64,000 nucleotides of DNA from positions 263,319 to 327,318 of the forward strand of contig VKON01002658.1 in the NCBI GenBank assembly GCA_009741485.1, read 5' to 3'. The stretch comes from Malurus cyaneus samueli (taxonomy: Eukaryota > Chordata > Aves > Passeriformes > Maluridae). Position numbers and translations under genes: made by a program. Below the pieces are notes generated by a model. It saw nothing but the letters and a program-made list of their open reading frames with translations. It did no database searches and was not told the origin of the DNA. Shown in pieces: positions 26,701 to 39,100 of the stretch (position 1 is its first letter; each line of letters opens with the position of its first letter).

Positions 26701-29700
26701 ATGATACTCACTATCAAGGTTTGCTGCAGCTTCACTAAAAAAAAAGCAAGCTGCAATTAATGGAAAGGAATACTGCCCTGAAATAGGAGATGAAGATCTG
26801 GAGGTGGATTGAACAAACCTCACACAACTGCAGAGAAGCCACAGTGCCCTACTCCACCTGGAAAATCAGGAAGGGGAAAAAAACAACTTTCAGGTATTTT
26901 ACTGCCACTGCCATGGTGAGTGACCTTCCTGACTCAAGGCCACAGACACAGCTCTGCTACAAGGATCTGCTGTTTAATATTAGAGCCTTGCAAAGCACAG
27001 CCTGCTGGAGTGGCTTTTCCAACAACTCTTTCATGGTGGTGAGGATCAAATGTGCATCTCCATGATCAAAATGCTGACTGCGTCCAAAACCACACGAACC
27101 ATCACACAAAAACATTGCATAAAATCATTACAGGCCTATGCTCTTATCAGACACCCCTAATCAGCAGCTCTGGCATCTTCCAGCACTTCAGGGCTAATTT
27201 CTACGCCAGTGTTAAGTCAATTCCATGGCATGGATAACCTAAATTATTTGGCAGATTAGGCTGCAGGAAGCATAGCAAACATTACTCAGAGCGTTTTTAA
27301 AACTGCTGTACAAAGTGCACTACAGTGATAAAATAGAGCAATGCCTAATTAATATGCACAGAAAAGCCCTATAGTTGAATAGTTTTAACCCCTTCCTTGC
27401 CACGATTCTGAAGGAGGATGTGAACAGAACACACCCAGCCATGGAAGGTGCTGCCCTCAGCAAAGCTCTCACCCATGCACTCCCAGGTCTCCCTCTTGTT
27501 CCATTAGAAAGGATTTCTTTTTTTCCTTGGCTTTCTTTCCATCTCATCCCCTGTGTTTACACCAGCAGTGACCAGCACTGTCCCCAGGCAGTTCCCCAGC
27601 AGACGTGGGGCACGGGGCAGAGCAGATTTCAGGATGCTTTATGAGCCCACACAGCTGTATTCAGACTGGAATATTTGAACTCCAAACCAAGCAATTGAAC
27701 TCACATACAAATTGCTGCTGACAGTGTAACTAAATAAAAGACCTACTTTTCTAATCCCTGAGGCCAATACAAGAAACCGTGGTGAAGAAATGGGTATTTT
27801 TCATCCATCTGGCTGCAGTGACCACCATTAAATTTGAACATAAAGCTCAAAAGACCCATGTAGTGTCACCAAAAATCCTGGAGTGGACTGTCAGATGGTA
27901 ATAAATCACTTGGAAATGACCTTACAGGTAGAATCATAAACTGATTTCAGGGCAAAATTTTTATGAAAAGTCACTGAGTTCTGGGGGGAAGGAAAGGCTT
28001 GAATTTTCTGTTTCCCCCATTGTTTTCTCTCAGTCAAGACCACCGCACCCCATCCCACCAACAATTTCATCAGGTCTGAGTTCCCACTTTAAAATTTCCA
28101 GGGGAACATCTGTCTGGTTTGTTGGGACAGCATGTCCCGTTGAAGCCCGTGACTTCCTGATGATGTTTGTGTCACCCCTGAGCCAGGGGTGACCTAATAG
28201 TGCAAAAAAAACAAGAAGATTAAACCTGCAGAGGATCATTTCATGGCACAAAGTTACAGAGAACCACTGACAAGAAGCCAATACAGCTGATGCACTTCCC
28301 TGGACTATTTAGACAAATGGACCACACAATATAGTCCCACTGGCAGCTCTGTGAGTAGTGAGGTAGCAGGAGGCAAGAACAGTATCCATATATTCACAGG
28401 TACGTCTAATGTACACAAAAATATATAATCAGCATCAGCAGTCTTCATTAGAGTGCAACCAAGAATTATGGAGATCCTAACCTTGCAAGCCGAATAAATT
28501 ATTGCCAGAGGATTATTAGGTATTCTAGCAATATCTAATGTACCTCTTTGTCTCTCATAAATTACAGGGCATCCTCTGGCTCCTAGAACATGCTCTGTCT
28601 CGTGCATAGCCACTACAGAGCCTTCTTTTCCCCTAAATACACACAATAGGATCTCTAATCAGCATGGGCTCGTATAGGGATTTTAATAGGTGAGAAAAAT
28701 GTAGTCACATGTTCAGTGGCCCGGTGTAACTATTTCAATACCAAAGCAAATGGGCACAATTTAAATGTGCTGGTAAAGGGGAAGCTCATTTGCAATGTGT
28801 GTGTAAAATGTCCTTATTAGCTGTGGACACACCTTGTTCTCAGTTTCCCAGGAATTTTACCATTGTACAAAGTGTCTCCACATACTGTGGGCTGTAGTGG
28901 AGTCTCCTTGAGGGTTTGACTTTCTGCCTTTCAGTCAAAAATTGCCAATAACACCTGCTCTGCATTGGCTTATCCATCATGCACTCAACAATGACTCATC
29001 AAACTCAGTTCACTCCAGCACCCACACAAAAATATCCCTGAATTTTAACACCTTCCACTCACAACCGATTAGAGAGGACACTTGGCAGAGCCCTGGTGCT
29101 CTGTATGCATCAGCACCAGCTAGACTGCTGATTTACATCAATGAATAGCTGGCCCTCAGGTGAGCTTGGAATTATCAGAACTTGGTGCATATGTCCTTCT
29201 TTGATGAGTGTTTTTGTCCTCATCCAGGCAGCACTGGAATTGTTTTCCAGCAGACTTAACCAGACATTGGATACCTGCATCAAGATTGAGATAAACCAAA
29301 ATGCACCACAGAGTTAGAAAGCTCTATACCCTAGAACCAGCTCTTTCATTGTCCATTTCTGCTGGGAAAGACATGAAAAACACATTTGCTTTTGTGCTGC
29401 ATTCAAACTGCAAACAAAGCCAAAATTAGTTTTAAACATCCTATTGCATTTACGAGACCTCAAGGACAATTGTTTTGCATCATTCCCTCAGTCCTTTCTG
29501 TTTCAGGTTCCTTTTACCACTCAGACTGTCACATATACACACATTCACACGCTCCTTTAATATGAACAGTTCAAGAGGGATATTGTGCATAAGCCCTAAT
29601 GGGCTGCATTTTTAATATATATTAACAAGGTGACGGATACCCTGAGTAGAATGGTCAGGGAAAGAAAACGAAAGTAAGAAATATTCTCAGGGTGTTATTG

Positions 29701-32035
29701 ATTAACTGTTTTTCAGAACAGAGGGAATCATTTTTAACTGGTTTAAACTATGATGGACTCAAGTGGAAAATGCAAGCAGAGTTAGCAAGGAGCATAATTG
29801 ACTGGGCATGGAACTAAGTAACCTCTCAGCACGCTGGAAGTGGTGGAGCGAGGGGGGTTACAGCTGGGGCTGCTCCGGACCCCGAGCCCTTTCTTCCCAA
29901 AGTGAACTCTGCCAGCAGCCAAAGACGACGACAACGAGTAAAGGGAGGGGGAAAAAAAGGAAAGAAAAAAAAAAAAAAAAGGGTCCAGCCACTCAGTTAC
30001 ATGATCTAAATTCTAATCAAACATCATTTAAAGCATGTTTTATTTCAGCCTCTGGAGAGATAGTCCCTCCTGACTCCTCACCATGGCAACCGGTGTCTCA
30101 TTTCAGAAGTGTCATGCCACATTATCATCTTGCCGGCTCACACACTCCTGCCTGACAAGTTCTCTCTGCCCCTTGTGACAACCGTTCCAGGCTTATGCTG
30201 TTTATTTTTGGTGTCAGGCTGGCCCTGGCAGATTGAAAGGCAACCTCAACCCCTTGAACAACAAGCACCACACCCCACTTGGCGATAAGAGATGATTTGA
30301 GAAGATATTTGCTTACATGTGTATAAGCAATTTGCCGCATGGTGCAGCCCCGTGTGTCTGTGCGAGCGCACGCATTCGGATGTGTGTGCAAAGGGGATGG
30401 CGATGGACAAGCATGAGGCTTCCTGAGAAAGCAAACAATTCATTTCAGATCCCAGGCTGTAGATTTCCATCAGCACATCCTGTAATTCACACGGAACAAT
30501 ACAAAACACAGGCCAAAGAGGCGTCCTAGGTACTGTCTCGTAAGAGGCATGGATGTAAAGCCAGACATTGCCTCTGCAAAACGTCCTCACTGCGTCACTG
30601 CAGAGCATGGCGAGGGACGCAGCAGAGGTGCTGCACGAAGGACTGGGGACAAAACCTGCTATTAATTGCTAAAGGAACATTCTAGAGAAACACTCAGGGA
30701 CAGATTCATCTCTGCTTAGCACAGTTCGTCAAACCTCTGCACCAATTTCTCTGCCCATCCCAACAGAGAGCCGAGCTCTCCTGGCAGAGATCTACAGAGC
30801 TGCTGAGGAAAAGAGTAATTCTAAATGAGAGTCTCTAAGGCAGCACTGGACAGCGACCCTGGTGACAGTGACCCCATCAGGGCTAAGGGGAGGATATCTG
30901 CTTGTAATGACCTCTGGTAGTGAGGAGTGCTTTGGGCAAAGCTGGTATCAGCCATGCTTCAGGAATTGTTCTCACCTTTTCAAAGCCATGTGCTGAGGAA
31001 GGAGCCCATGATGGAAATGGACGTGGAGAAGGCTGAAAGAGAAATGATCTGAAGTTTGGCACAGCACTGCAAAACAAGGTGGAACAGCATTTAAAAGATG
31101 GCTGCAAGACTTTCCAAACTCAGACAGCCCAAAGCAGAGATTCTCCAGCACACGCACACTGTCAGGGATATCAACAAGCAGCACACACAATTTGTGGGCA
31201 GCATCTTGCTTCTACCAAAGCCTGTAACATTCATCCAGTACATGACCCAGAGAGGAATGGCAGCTGGAGCAGGGGATGGAAACTCTCTTGAAAAAGTGAG
31301 ACATGCTGACATCAAATGACTCTACACAACAGTTGTGCATTTAATTTAATTTACAGGCATACCTCCATGCACTGCTCTGGTCCCAGGAAAGAGGACCAAG
31401 TGTGGTTTTCCACGAAGTTTATGTGGGTCACAGCGTAAACAAAACTTGACCCAGTTAGAGAAAGAATCACAGACTGGGCAAAACCACACAATTAACTCAG
31501 AGGCAATCTTTGATCAAATAAAGAGCTAATTGCAAAACAGCTTTCATTAAAAACAAATAAACAACGCAATATGTTCGTTTAATTTTTAATCCATTTTCTG
31601 GTAACTGTACCATCGAAACGCAGAGGCTTACAATAGCAAGGGATCTGTAAACAAAACAGGATCATCCCAAGACACACTAATGGCATTTTACAGAGTTTGA
31701 AAGAGTAGAGCTTGTAGATTTTTAAAAGCATAAAATGAGAATTAACACTGATTATGCAGCAGCAATGAAATTCCAGAGTTGCATGTCCCATAAAGAGCTA
31801 TAAAACCAGTAAATGCTACAGAAGGGTTTTCCAGACATGTGGAAGGAAGACAAGGGATTTCTGTCTGGCTGTACCAGCCCTGGACTCCATTCTGCACCTA
31901 TTAACCAAGAGGACAAGTGAGGCCCACCTTGTCCATGAGTATTCCTCCGAGAAAATCTGGCTGGGAATTGGGGGGTGGTGGCCAGAGGTAACCTCAAATC
32001 CTGAGCCACTCGATGTGGATGCAGTTACATCTCCC
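20769..32035. other. Non-coding single-copy DNA
   Basis: No gene is recognised in these 11.3 kb. The stretch 21180-21720 is AT-rich with little repeat character and could be conserved non-coding DNA. The longest frames (195 codons at 23630-24217 and 179 codons on the minus strand at 24370-24909) overlap each other on opposite strands, match no family I know and lack supporting signals. A purine run occurs at 29940-29981. Confidence 0.65.
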
Positions 32036-32125
32036 TGTCATAGAATGATAGACTCACAAAATATCCTGACTCGGAATGGACCCACAGGCATCACCGATCC
32101 CAACTCCTGGCCCTACTGAGGATGT
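32036..32125 (-). mobile_element. CR1 3'-end fragment
   Basis: The plus strand reads TCATAGAATGATAGACTCAC and then a diverged form of the CR1 tail (AATATCCTGA..GGAATGGACCCACAGG..CCAACTCCTGGCCCT). The tandem ATAGAATGATAGA-like start is the typical CR1 3' terminal repeat seen in reverse complement. Confidence 0.85.
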
Positions 32126-33266
32126 CCCCCCACAAAAAAAACAGGGTGCAAAAAGAGGATATCAGCACTTCTTTAATGTTTATTTCTTGTTTAGCCTTCC
32201 CATGCACAATGGCTAAACAAGAAATGCTGTGGGCCACTGAATATGGGAATTAGAGTGAGAGAAATCCCTTCTCTAGTCTGGTCAGTGCCTTGCTGTAGCT
32301 GTTTTTAAATCATAGTGTACACGGCATGACAGATACTGACAGGCAGAAACTGGCTTTTCCAGGAAATAGATAGGGCTTTCCAGCTTTATCCTTCCAGAGC
32401 AGTGTTGAAAAAAAATAGCAGTAATAATAAAACCAACCCTGGACCAACATCACTCGTGAAAAATACAAAATGAAAATATGAGTGTTGCTTCTAGGGGCTC
32501 TCCTTAGCTCAGAATTCCAGGTTTACAGCAAGGCTGTAATTTTGCAAACTAATAAGATGAAGCTGGTGGTGTAAGAAGGATGTGGAGGGGATGGAAACAC
32601 AGCCTAAGCTTTGGGGAGAGGAGGCAGGAGGCTGCTGAAAATGCTGATATTTACTTACTGTAGGTGCAGAGCCTATAAAACCTTCCCTGGCGCAGCAGCC
32701 TGAGGTGCCAGGCAGACAACGACAGCAGCACGCTTGGATGAAGTTGTGCATTGTTTTGTGAGAGCAAACGCTCGCAGCAGCACCGAGATTAATAACAACC
32801 ACTGCATTTTTGGGACAAATTATGGGAACATCAACACCGATGGTGTTGAGCCTGGCATGGTCAGCATTGCGCTGGTGTTGCTGCTACGTGGCATCCCTGT
32901 GTTGTTTCTTGGTCGGTTTTTTTCCAAAAGAGAGTGAATTTCTGAGGTGCTGCCTGACCAACACCAAACGCAGCTGTTCCTGCCAGGAACAAAGGAACTC
33001 ACCTCAGAAATACAACCTCTGCAAACTTCCCCGTGAGTGGACGAGCAGCGCATGTGGAGACGCATTTTTTGCAGGACTCCGCCTGGCAAAGCCACCTGGC
33101 ACCTCAGGGAAGAACTGCCGCTGTACATCATAAACTCATTGCTGAGATCTTGGAGATGTCCCGCATCTTTCTGCTGTGCGGGAAGCGGGAAGTCAAAGCC
33201 TTCTCATTCGGAATCTCCTGCATTAATTGCTGTTTGTGTTTATTTAATGAGGTGTGGAGCAGCCTC
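32126..33266. other. Non-coding DNA with one perfect small hairpin
   Basis: This contains a 15-bp perfect inverted repeat, arms 32182-32196 (ATTTCTTGTTTAGCC) and 32211-32225, with a 14-base loop. Frames of about 100 codons at 32810-33342 overlap on both strands and are not recognisable as protein. Confidence 0.6.
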
Positions 33267-33425
33267 TAGCGGCGGCCGGCGGCCACTTCGGCTCAGCCGG
33301 GGATGGCGGTGCTCGGCCGAGGGGATGGCGGTGCTCAGCTGAGGGGATGGCGGTGCTGGGCCCAGGGGATGGCGGTGCTCGGCCCAGGGGATGGCGGTGC
33401 TCGGCCCAGGGGATGGCGGCCGCTT
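33267..33425. repeat. GC-rich minisatellite, 22-bp unit, six copies
   Basis: GGATGGCGG recurs at 33301, 33323, 33345, 33367, 33389 and 33411, an exact 22-base period. It is preceded by a CpG-rich GCGGCGGCCGGCGGCC-like stretch at about 33269. The plus strand is strongly G-rich. All long ORFs here are repeat products. Confidence 0.95.
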
Positions 33426-33469
33426 TGCGCGGGGACCCGTCACCTGCCCGGCCTCCCCACACGGCTCAG

Positions 33470-34665
33470 GCTTCTCCTCCTCCCCACAGAGCCGCCATCT
33501 TCCCGCCTTCCCCGCAGACACATCACCTTCCCACATACCCATCGTCTTCCCCACACACCTGTAACCTTTCTTATTTCCCCACAGAGCCGCCACCTTCCTG
33601 CCTTCCCCACTGACCCATCATCTTCTCAAAGACCCATCGTCTTCTCCACAGACCCCTCACCTTTATTCCTTCCCCAAAGACCCTCCACCTTCCCACAGAG
33701 CCGCCATCTTCCCACCTTCCCCACAGACACATCACCTTCCCACAGACCCATTGTCTTCCCCACACACCCGTCACCTTCATTCCTTCCCCACAGACCCTCC
33801 ATTTTCCTGCCTTCTCCACTGACCCATCACCTTCCCACAGACCCCTGACCTTCATTCCTTCCCCACAGACTCACCATCTTCCCGCCTTCGCCACAGACCC
33901 ATCACCTTCCCACAGACCCACTGTCTTCCCCACACACCCGCCACCTTTATTCCTTCCCCACAGACCCTCCTTTTTCCTGCCTTCACTGACCCATCACCTT
34001 CCCAGACCCGTTGTGTTCCCCACAGCCCCTCCCTTTATTCCTTTCCCAAAGACCCTCCCCCTTCCCACAGAGCCGCCACCTTCTCGCCTTTCCCACCGAT
34101 CCATCACCTTCCCACAGACCCCTGACCTTTATTCCTTCCCCACAGACCCTCCATTTTCCTGCCTTCCCCACAGACCCATCACATCCACACAGACCTGTCA
34201 CCTTCCCACCTTTCCCACACTCTCCACTTTCCTGTCTTCCCCATAGACCCTTCACTTCCCCACAGACTCTCCATCTTCCCACCTTCCCCACAGACCCTCC
34301 ATTTTCCCCACAGACCCATCACCTTCCCACAAACCTGTCACCTTCCCGCCTTCCCCACAGATCCATTGCCTTCCCGCCTTCGCCAGACCCTCCACTTTTC
34401 CAACTTTCCCCACAAACCCATTGCCTTCTTACCTTCCCCACAGACTTCCGCTTTTCCACCTTCTCCACCTTCCCCACAGACCCATCACCTTCCTACAGAC
34501 CTGTCACCTTCCCTCCTTTCCCACACTCTGCATTTTCCCACCTTTCCCACACACCCTCAACTTTTCCAACCTTCCCCACAAACACATCGCCTTCTTACCT
34601 TCCCCACAGATTCTCCATTTTCCCTCCTTCCCCACAGCCCCACCATCTTCCCAACCTCCTGCCCC
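33470..34665. repeat. Pyrimidine-rich degenerate minisatellite, ~1.2 kb
   Basis: The array is made of variable ~17-37-base units built on CTTCCCCACAGACCC and CATCACCTTCCCACAG, with almost no G on the plus strand. Dozens of units have the form pyrimidine tract plus (C/A)CAG, which matches the general 3' splice-acceptor pattern. Frames stay open for up to 250 codons (34011-34763) because the repeat lacks stops, not because of coding. A higher-order period may exist: GTCTTCCCCACACACCCG-type units recur at about 33751 and 33921. Confidence 0.9.
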
Positions 34666-35954
34666 ACCTGGAAAGTTCAACGCACCACATTTGGTGGTGG
34701 CTCTTCAATGTGCACTTACTTATTTCATTAAAACTTGTTGCAGAAACACAGAAACTTGCCTGAGCGGGGCTTGGGTTGAACTCTTGCTTGCTGTTTCTCC
34801 ACCCAAACCATGTGCCCTCAACCCTGGTGGGATTTGTTCCCTTCCTCTTGTCCCTGTGCTTCCTTCAGTTATTTTCACCTCAATAATCACTTTCTTCCAG
34901 CACAAACTGGTGCATCCTCATGAGTAACTTGGTGGTGAGACACACCAGCCACTTCCGTGTCCCTCACTCGTCTTTCACTCCAAATCACACCTCCCCACTG
35001 TGTTATATCCAACCTTTCCTGCCACAGCAGAAGTTATATCTTTTGGCTTTTCCCTGGCCTGTGATTTGCATTAATTCCTCAGAAAGCTGCTGTCAGTTTT
35101 CTTCTTCCTTTATTGGCACAGATCCCAATTTTTAAAAATCCTTGATGGTTTTCCTTAATTAAACTCATAAGTTCTCTTAACTATTTCTCCAGCACAACCC
35201 CAAATTAAAATACACTTTGGCCTCCTGGCCATGCAAGTCACCTTTTTCTGAACCACCACCTTTCCTCTCTGGAAAGCTTCCTTGGACTTGACACTTGTAG
35301 GATTTCTCCATTACTGGTCTTCAAAGAGGTTCTCATTTCCCTCAAGAGATTTTTCATACGTTTTGCTGACTTGGCTCAAAATCCTGAAGGGGGTTTGACA
35401 TGGACCACATGCTTTCAGAGTCTTTTAACACTCTTAATTTCTCAGTCACCTCTGCCCAGTTTCCTTCAATATTTCTTCTTTATGCAAAAGGATATTTATC
35501 TTTCATTTTGGCATCTGCCCTGCCACCCGCCTTTCTGAGCATGAAGGCAAAACTGTCAGGGATTCCTTTTTTTATGTTCTTTTCCTTACACAATGTCTAT
35601 CAATAACTCTCAGCAGCTTTTAGAGTCTTCCCACTGCTGATCTATTATTCCTTTGGCCCGTGCTACATTTCTTATTATTTATTATAACCATTTTCACAGT
35701 TTTCCCTTCATTTCCCATGACGGCTCATCTTGTCACTTCTCTTGCTCCTTGCTTCATTCTGAATTTGCAGTTCCAGGACTGCAGGTTGGCATTTCCTTGT
35801 TCCTCTGCTCGGGCAGGGCTGCAGAGCTCCCAGGCAGACAACCAACCACGCAAGGTGGGAGAACTCAAAGGCAAAATTCAGATAGATTTGATTCCACACA
35901 TAACATATATGGAAGAAAAGAGGGAAGGCAGCAAAGACTTTGTGTTGTGAAACA
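34666..35954. other. Non-coding single-copy DNA
   Basis: No recognisable gene, repeat array or RNA. Short unrelated ORFs only. The sequence is T-rich on the plus strand. Confidence 0.6.
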
Positions 35955-36108
35955 GAATCATAGAGTGGTTTGGGTTGGAGGGACCTTAAAGCCCATCTCA
36001 ACCATGGACAAGGACAGCTTCCACTATCCCAGGCTGCTCCAAGCCTTGTCCCACCTGGCCTTGGACACTTCCAGGGATGGGGCAGCCACAGCTTTTCCAG
36101 GCCATTTT
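35955..36108 (-). mobile_element. CR1 3'-end fragment
   Basis: The plus strand begins AATCATAGAGTGGTTTGGGT, then GGAGGGACCTTAAAGCCCATCTC and, further on, GGACACTTCCAGGGATGGGGCAGCCACA-type blocks. This is the typical avian CR1 3' end in reverse complement. It is truncated after about 150 bases. Confidence 0.93.
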
Positions 36109-39100
36109 TTTACCCCACGTACATATATCACACTATAATACCACATATTGCCTCTTTGATACCTACTCTTACATATTTTCCCTTTCAACTTTGTTCTTTT
36201 CCCCTTAAGAAAAATTTCTCAGGTCCCTTTCCTTCATCTCAGTTTATTTTTTGTGATAGCAGATTGTGGTTGCTACCTCTAGTCAGCATCAAGCACCAGC
36301 CAGAATGAAACCATGAGTTTTAATTTATATATGATGTACACTATTAGGGTTCTAAAAATCTGTGAAACTTCGTACCTAATGCTCCCACCCATCTCAGCAG
36401 AGCTACATGAGGAAAAGGTTTGCCTCTGTGAATTTGCAATTAGATACCTAAGAAAATAAATCACTCCTTTTCCCAAGAAGCAAATTGCCCTGGCCTATGT
36501 AAACAAAATCCCTCACTGAGGGCTATTTCAGATTTTTTTTTTTCTAGCTGAAACTTTCAGCAAAATCTTCTTTGGAAACCCTCTTTTTTTTCCTGTTATC
36601 CTCACCTGAATTTCTTTGCAGCTTATCTCTAGTTTTTAATAGCTGTGATCACCTTAACTCCTACAAAAGTAAGTGCTGAAAAGCCACAGCCCTGAGGGTC
36701 AAATAGAAATGTTCTTTATTTATAGGGAGCACATTTAACTGTCACACAGTTCCTGCCCATTTTTTTGTGTCACCGTTATTAATAGGTTTCTCCAGCCATC
36801 CCTGCCTCCGTATGTGCTCGGTATTTGAGGATGAGCAGCACCACCTTGGACACTTTGTGGGACAAGGGAACCAATAAAAAGACATTCATGAAAATGACCA
36901 TACCCAGGGAGATAAAACATCATTATGTGAAATGGATTTGCTGGCACTCCTCACCAAATTTAGCACCTCTTGAATTATAGAAACCATTATTCCTTTATAC
37001 AGGAAAGTCTGAAACTTTCCCTCAAAGATATGTTTTATTGTTTTAAGTGGGGCTTCAATGTGGTTTTTTTCCTTGTGATAAATTTCCACACATGAATTTT
37101 CTTAGTGATACAACAGGTCCTTGTCCTGCTAATAATTCTATTGATCAAACAGGGCAATACTTCCCTTTTCTTCCAGCACAGTGCACTCCCAGGAATCCTT
37201 TCTGCAGGTGCCCAAAAAGAAACCTTGATGCCAATTCCCAGCGGATGCTGGCACAGACACACATCCAAGAGGTGAAACACGAGAAAGGCTGATCCCATTT
37301 GATCACCGAGCGTGGAAAAACTGGATGCACCTCTGCAAACAATTTTTTTCCCCCCGCCTCTTCCTTTTTAACATGAAGAAACTTTGAAACACCTGCAGTG
37401 GGAAACAAAAGGTTAATTAAAAAGAACCCCAGTCTTTGCACTAAACTGATTGCTGGGACTCCTGCCAGCCTGGGAAGGTTAAAGAGCTCAAGCATGCGTG
37501 GGCTGCGGGGGGAATGGCTAAAATTTACAGCCAGCTCCCTGGAAAGTCACAGTTCAGCTGTTCTCCCGGAGCAGGTGCTCATGGGAGCGGGCCTGTCCCT
37601 TTCAAAGCGTGAAGATTGATGAAGCCTTCGCTCTCACCAACTGTAAATATACAACCAGCCTTGTCAGAGCAGGTTTGTAACATCACTTGCTGACAGCAAG
37701 AAATTTTTTTTAACCTCCTAAACACACACACACACACGCCTACCCCACACAGGCTCACACGCACGCACCAAAGTACTAAGAAATGGAATTTTCCCAGGAA
37801 ACAGAGAAAAGCCAATAAATAAAATGGTGGGAAAGGCATTTATGTTTTCCCTGCCCAGAGAGACAATAGATAGAGGACATATGTGGGGTGATTTCATCCT
37901 GTCCTTCAGAAAACAGGCAACATCTTCCTTGGGCTGCACAGTTTATGGGCAAGTCCTGTGAGGCTGCTGTGGTGCTCCTGGAGAGTTGAAATCACCGGGG
38001 CCATGCACTGCCAGCCACCCTTTCCACAGAGATTTAGGACAAGAAATCACAGAGGTGATACAGCTAAAATCACCATTTTCCTGTGCCTGCTGGCTGAGGA
38101 TTTCTAATGGGGTACAGAGAAGAATTAATCTATTCTTACAGATAGAAACTAGTTATTCTTTGCTGATAGAAATTACTTATTCTTCCACTTGATAAAGGTC
38201 TGCACACTTTTGTTTCGATTGGGATTTTCACAGGGGACAGTCCCACACAGACAGAACACAGCTGCCCATTGGGGTGAGAACCAGAGACAGGGAAGGGGTC
38301 AAACAGCACAGCAAAGCCACGGGATGGTTTTGAGACCTGAGATCTCAGCCATGGGATCTCCCTGTCTGCTCTTAACATCGTGTGTATAACCCAAACACTC
38401 CTCTCCTATAATTAGTGGTTTCATTCCTTGAAGGCGCCGTGGCAGGGGTGAGTCCTCAGAGAGTGTTTTCACCCAGAGAAGATTGTCCTTCCTGATTAGC
38501 TCAGGATGGGTGTTCTGTGCTTGGATAATTGGGTAAAGGGCTGAACAACACCCTGCAGGCGCAGCTGCCTCCCGGGGCTGAGGGGAGATGGGATGTGCGA
38601 GGCAGAAATCCACAGCAGAGACACACCAGCAGGACAGAGGCGGCTGCTTCTCCACAGAGGAAATTATTTCCACTAATAATTTGTGGAAAGAGTTGCAGAC
38701 AAATCCAGCAGGAAAGAATAGCATTGGCAAGGCCTCCCCAAAGCCTCTGGAAAGCAGACAGACTGAATTCGCTCCTTACTTCAGTCACTGAACTCCTTGC
38801 ATGATTGAAAGCACAATTCCAGTATGAATTTCTTTACTGTCCCACCTCAGGATCCATTTTTAGCATTGCAGTCAGTCAGTTTAACTAAAATAATTCCTCA
38901 GCATGCTTTACTCAATTCTTTCCCAAGGAAGTTCGGTCTGTGTTATGATTTCTCTAAGGCAAAATTTCAGGGTAATAGAAAATCTTTAGCCTAATTTCCT
39001 AAATTTCTCAGGTTTGATGTTTCCATTGCAGTGAGGAGGGATTAAATCGGTGATCTTAGGTAACATCAATAGATTCCAACCGCCCCAAAATTTCACCATG

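Noticed and set aside
34011..34763. 250-codon Pro/Ser/Phe-rich ORF
   Set aside because: Product of a pyrimidine-rich minisatellite; other frames are also open.
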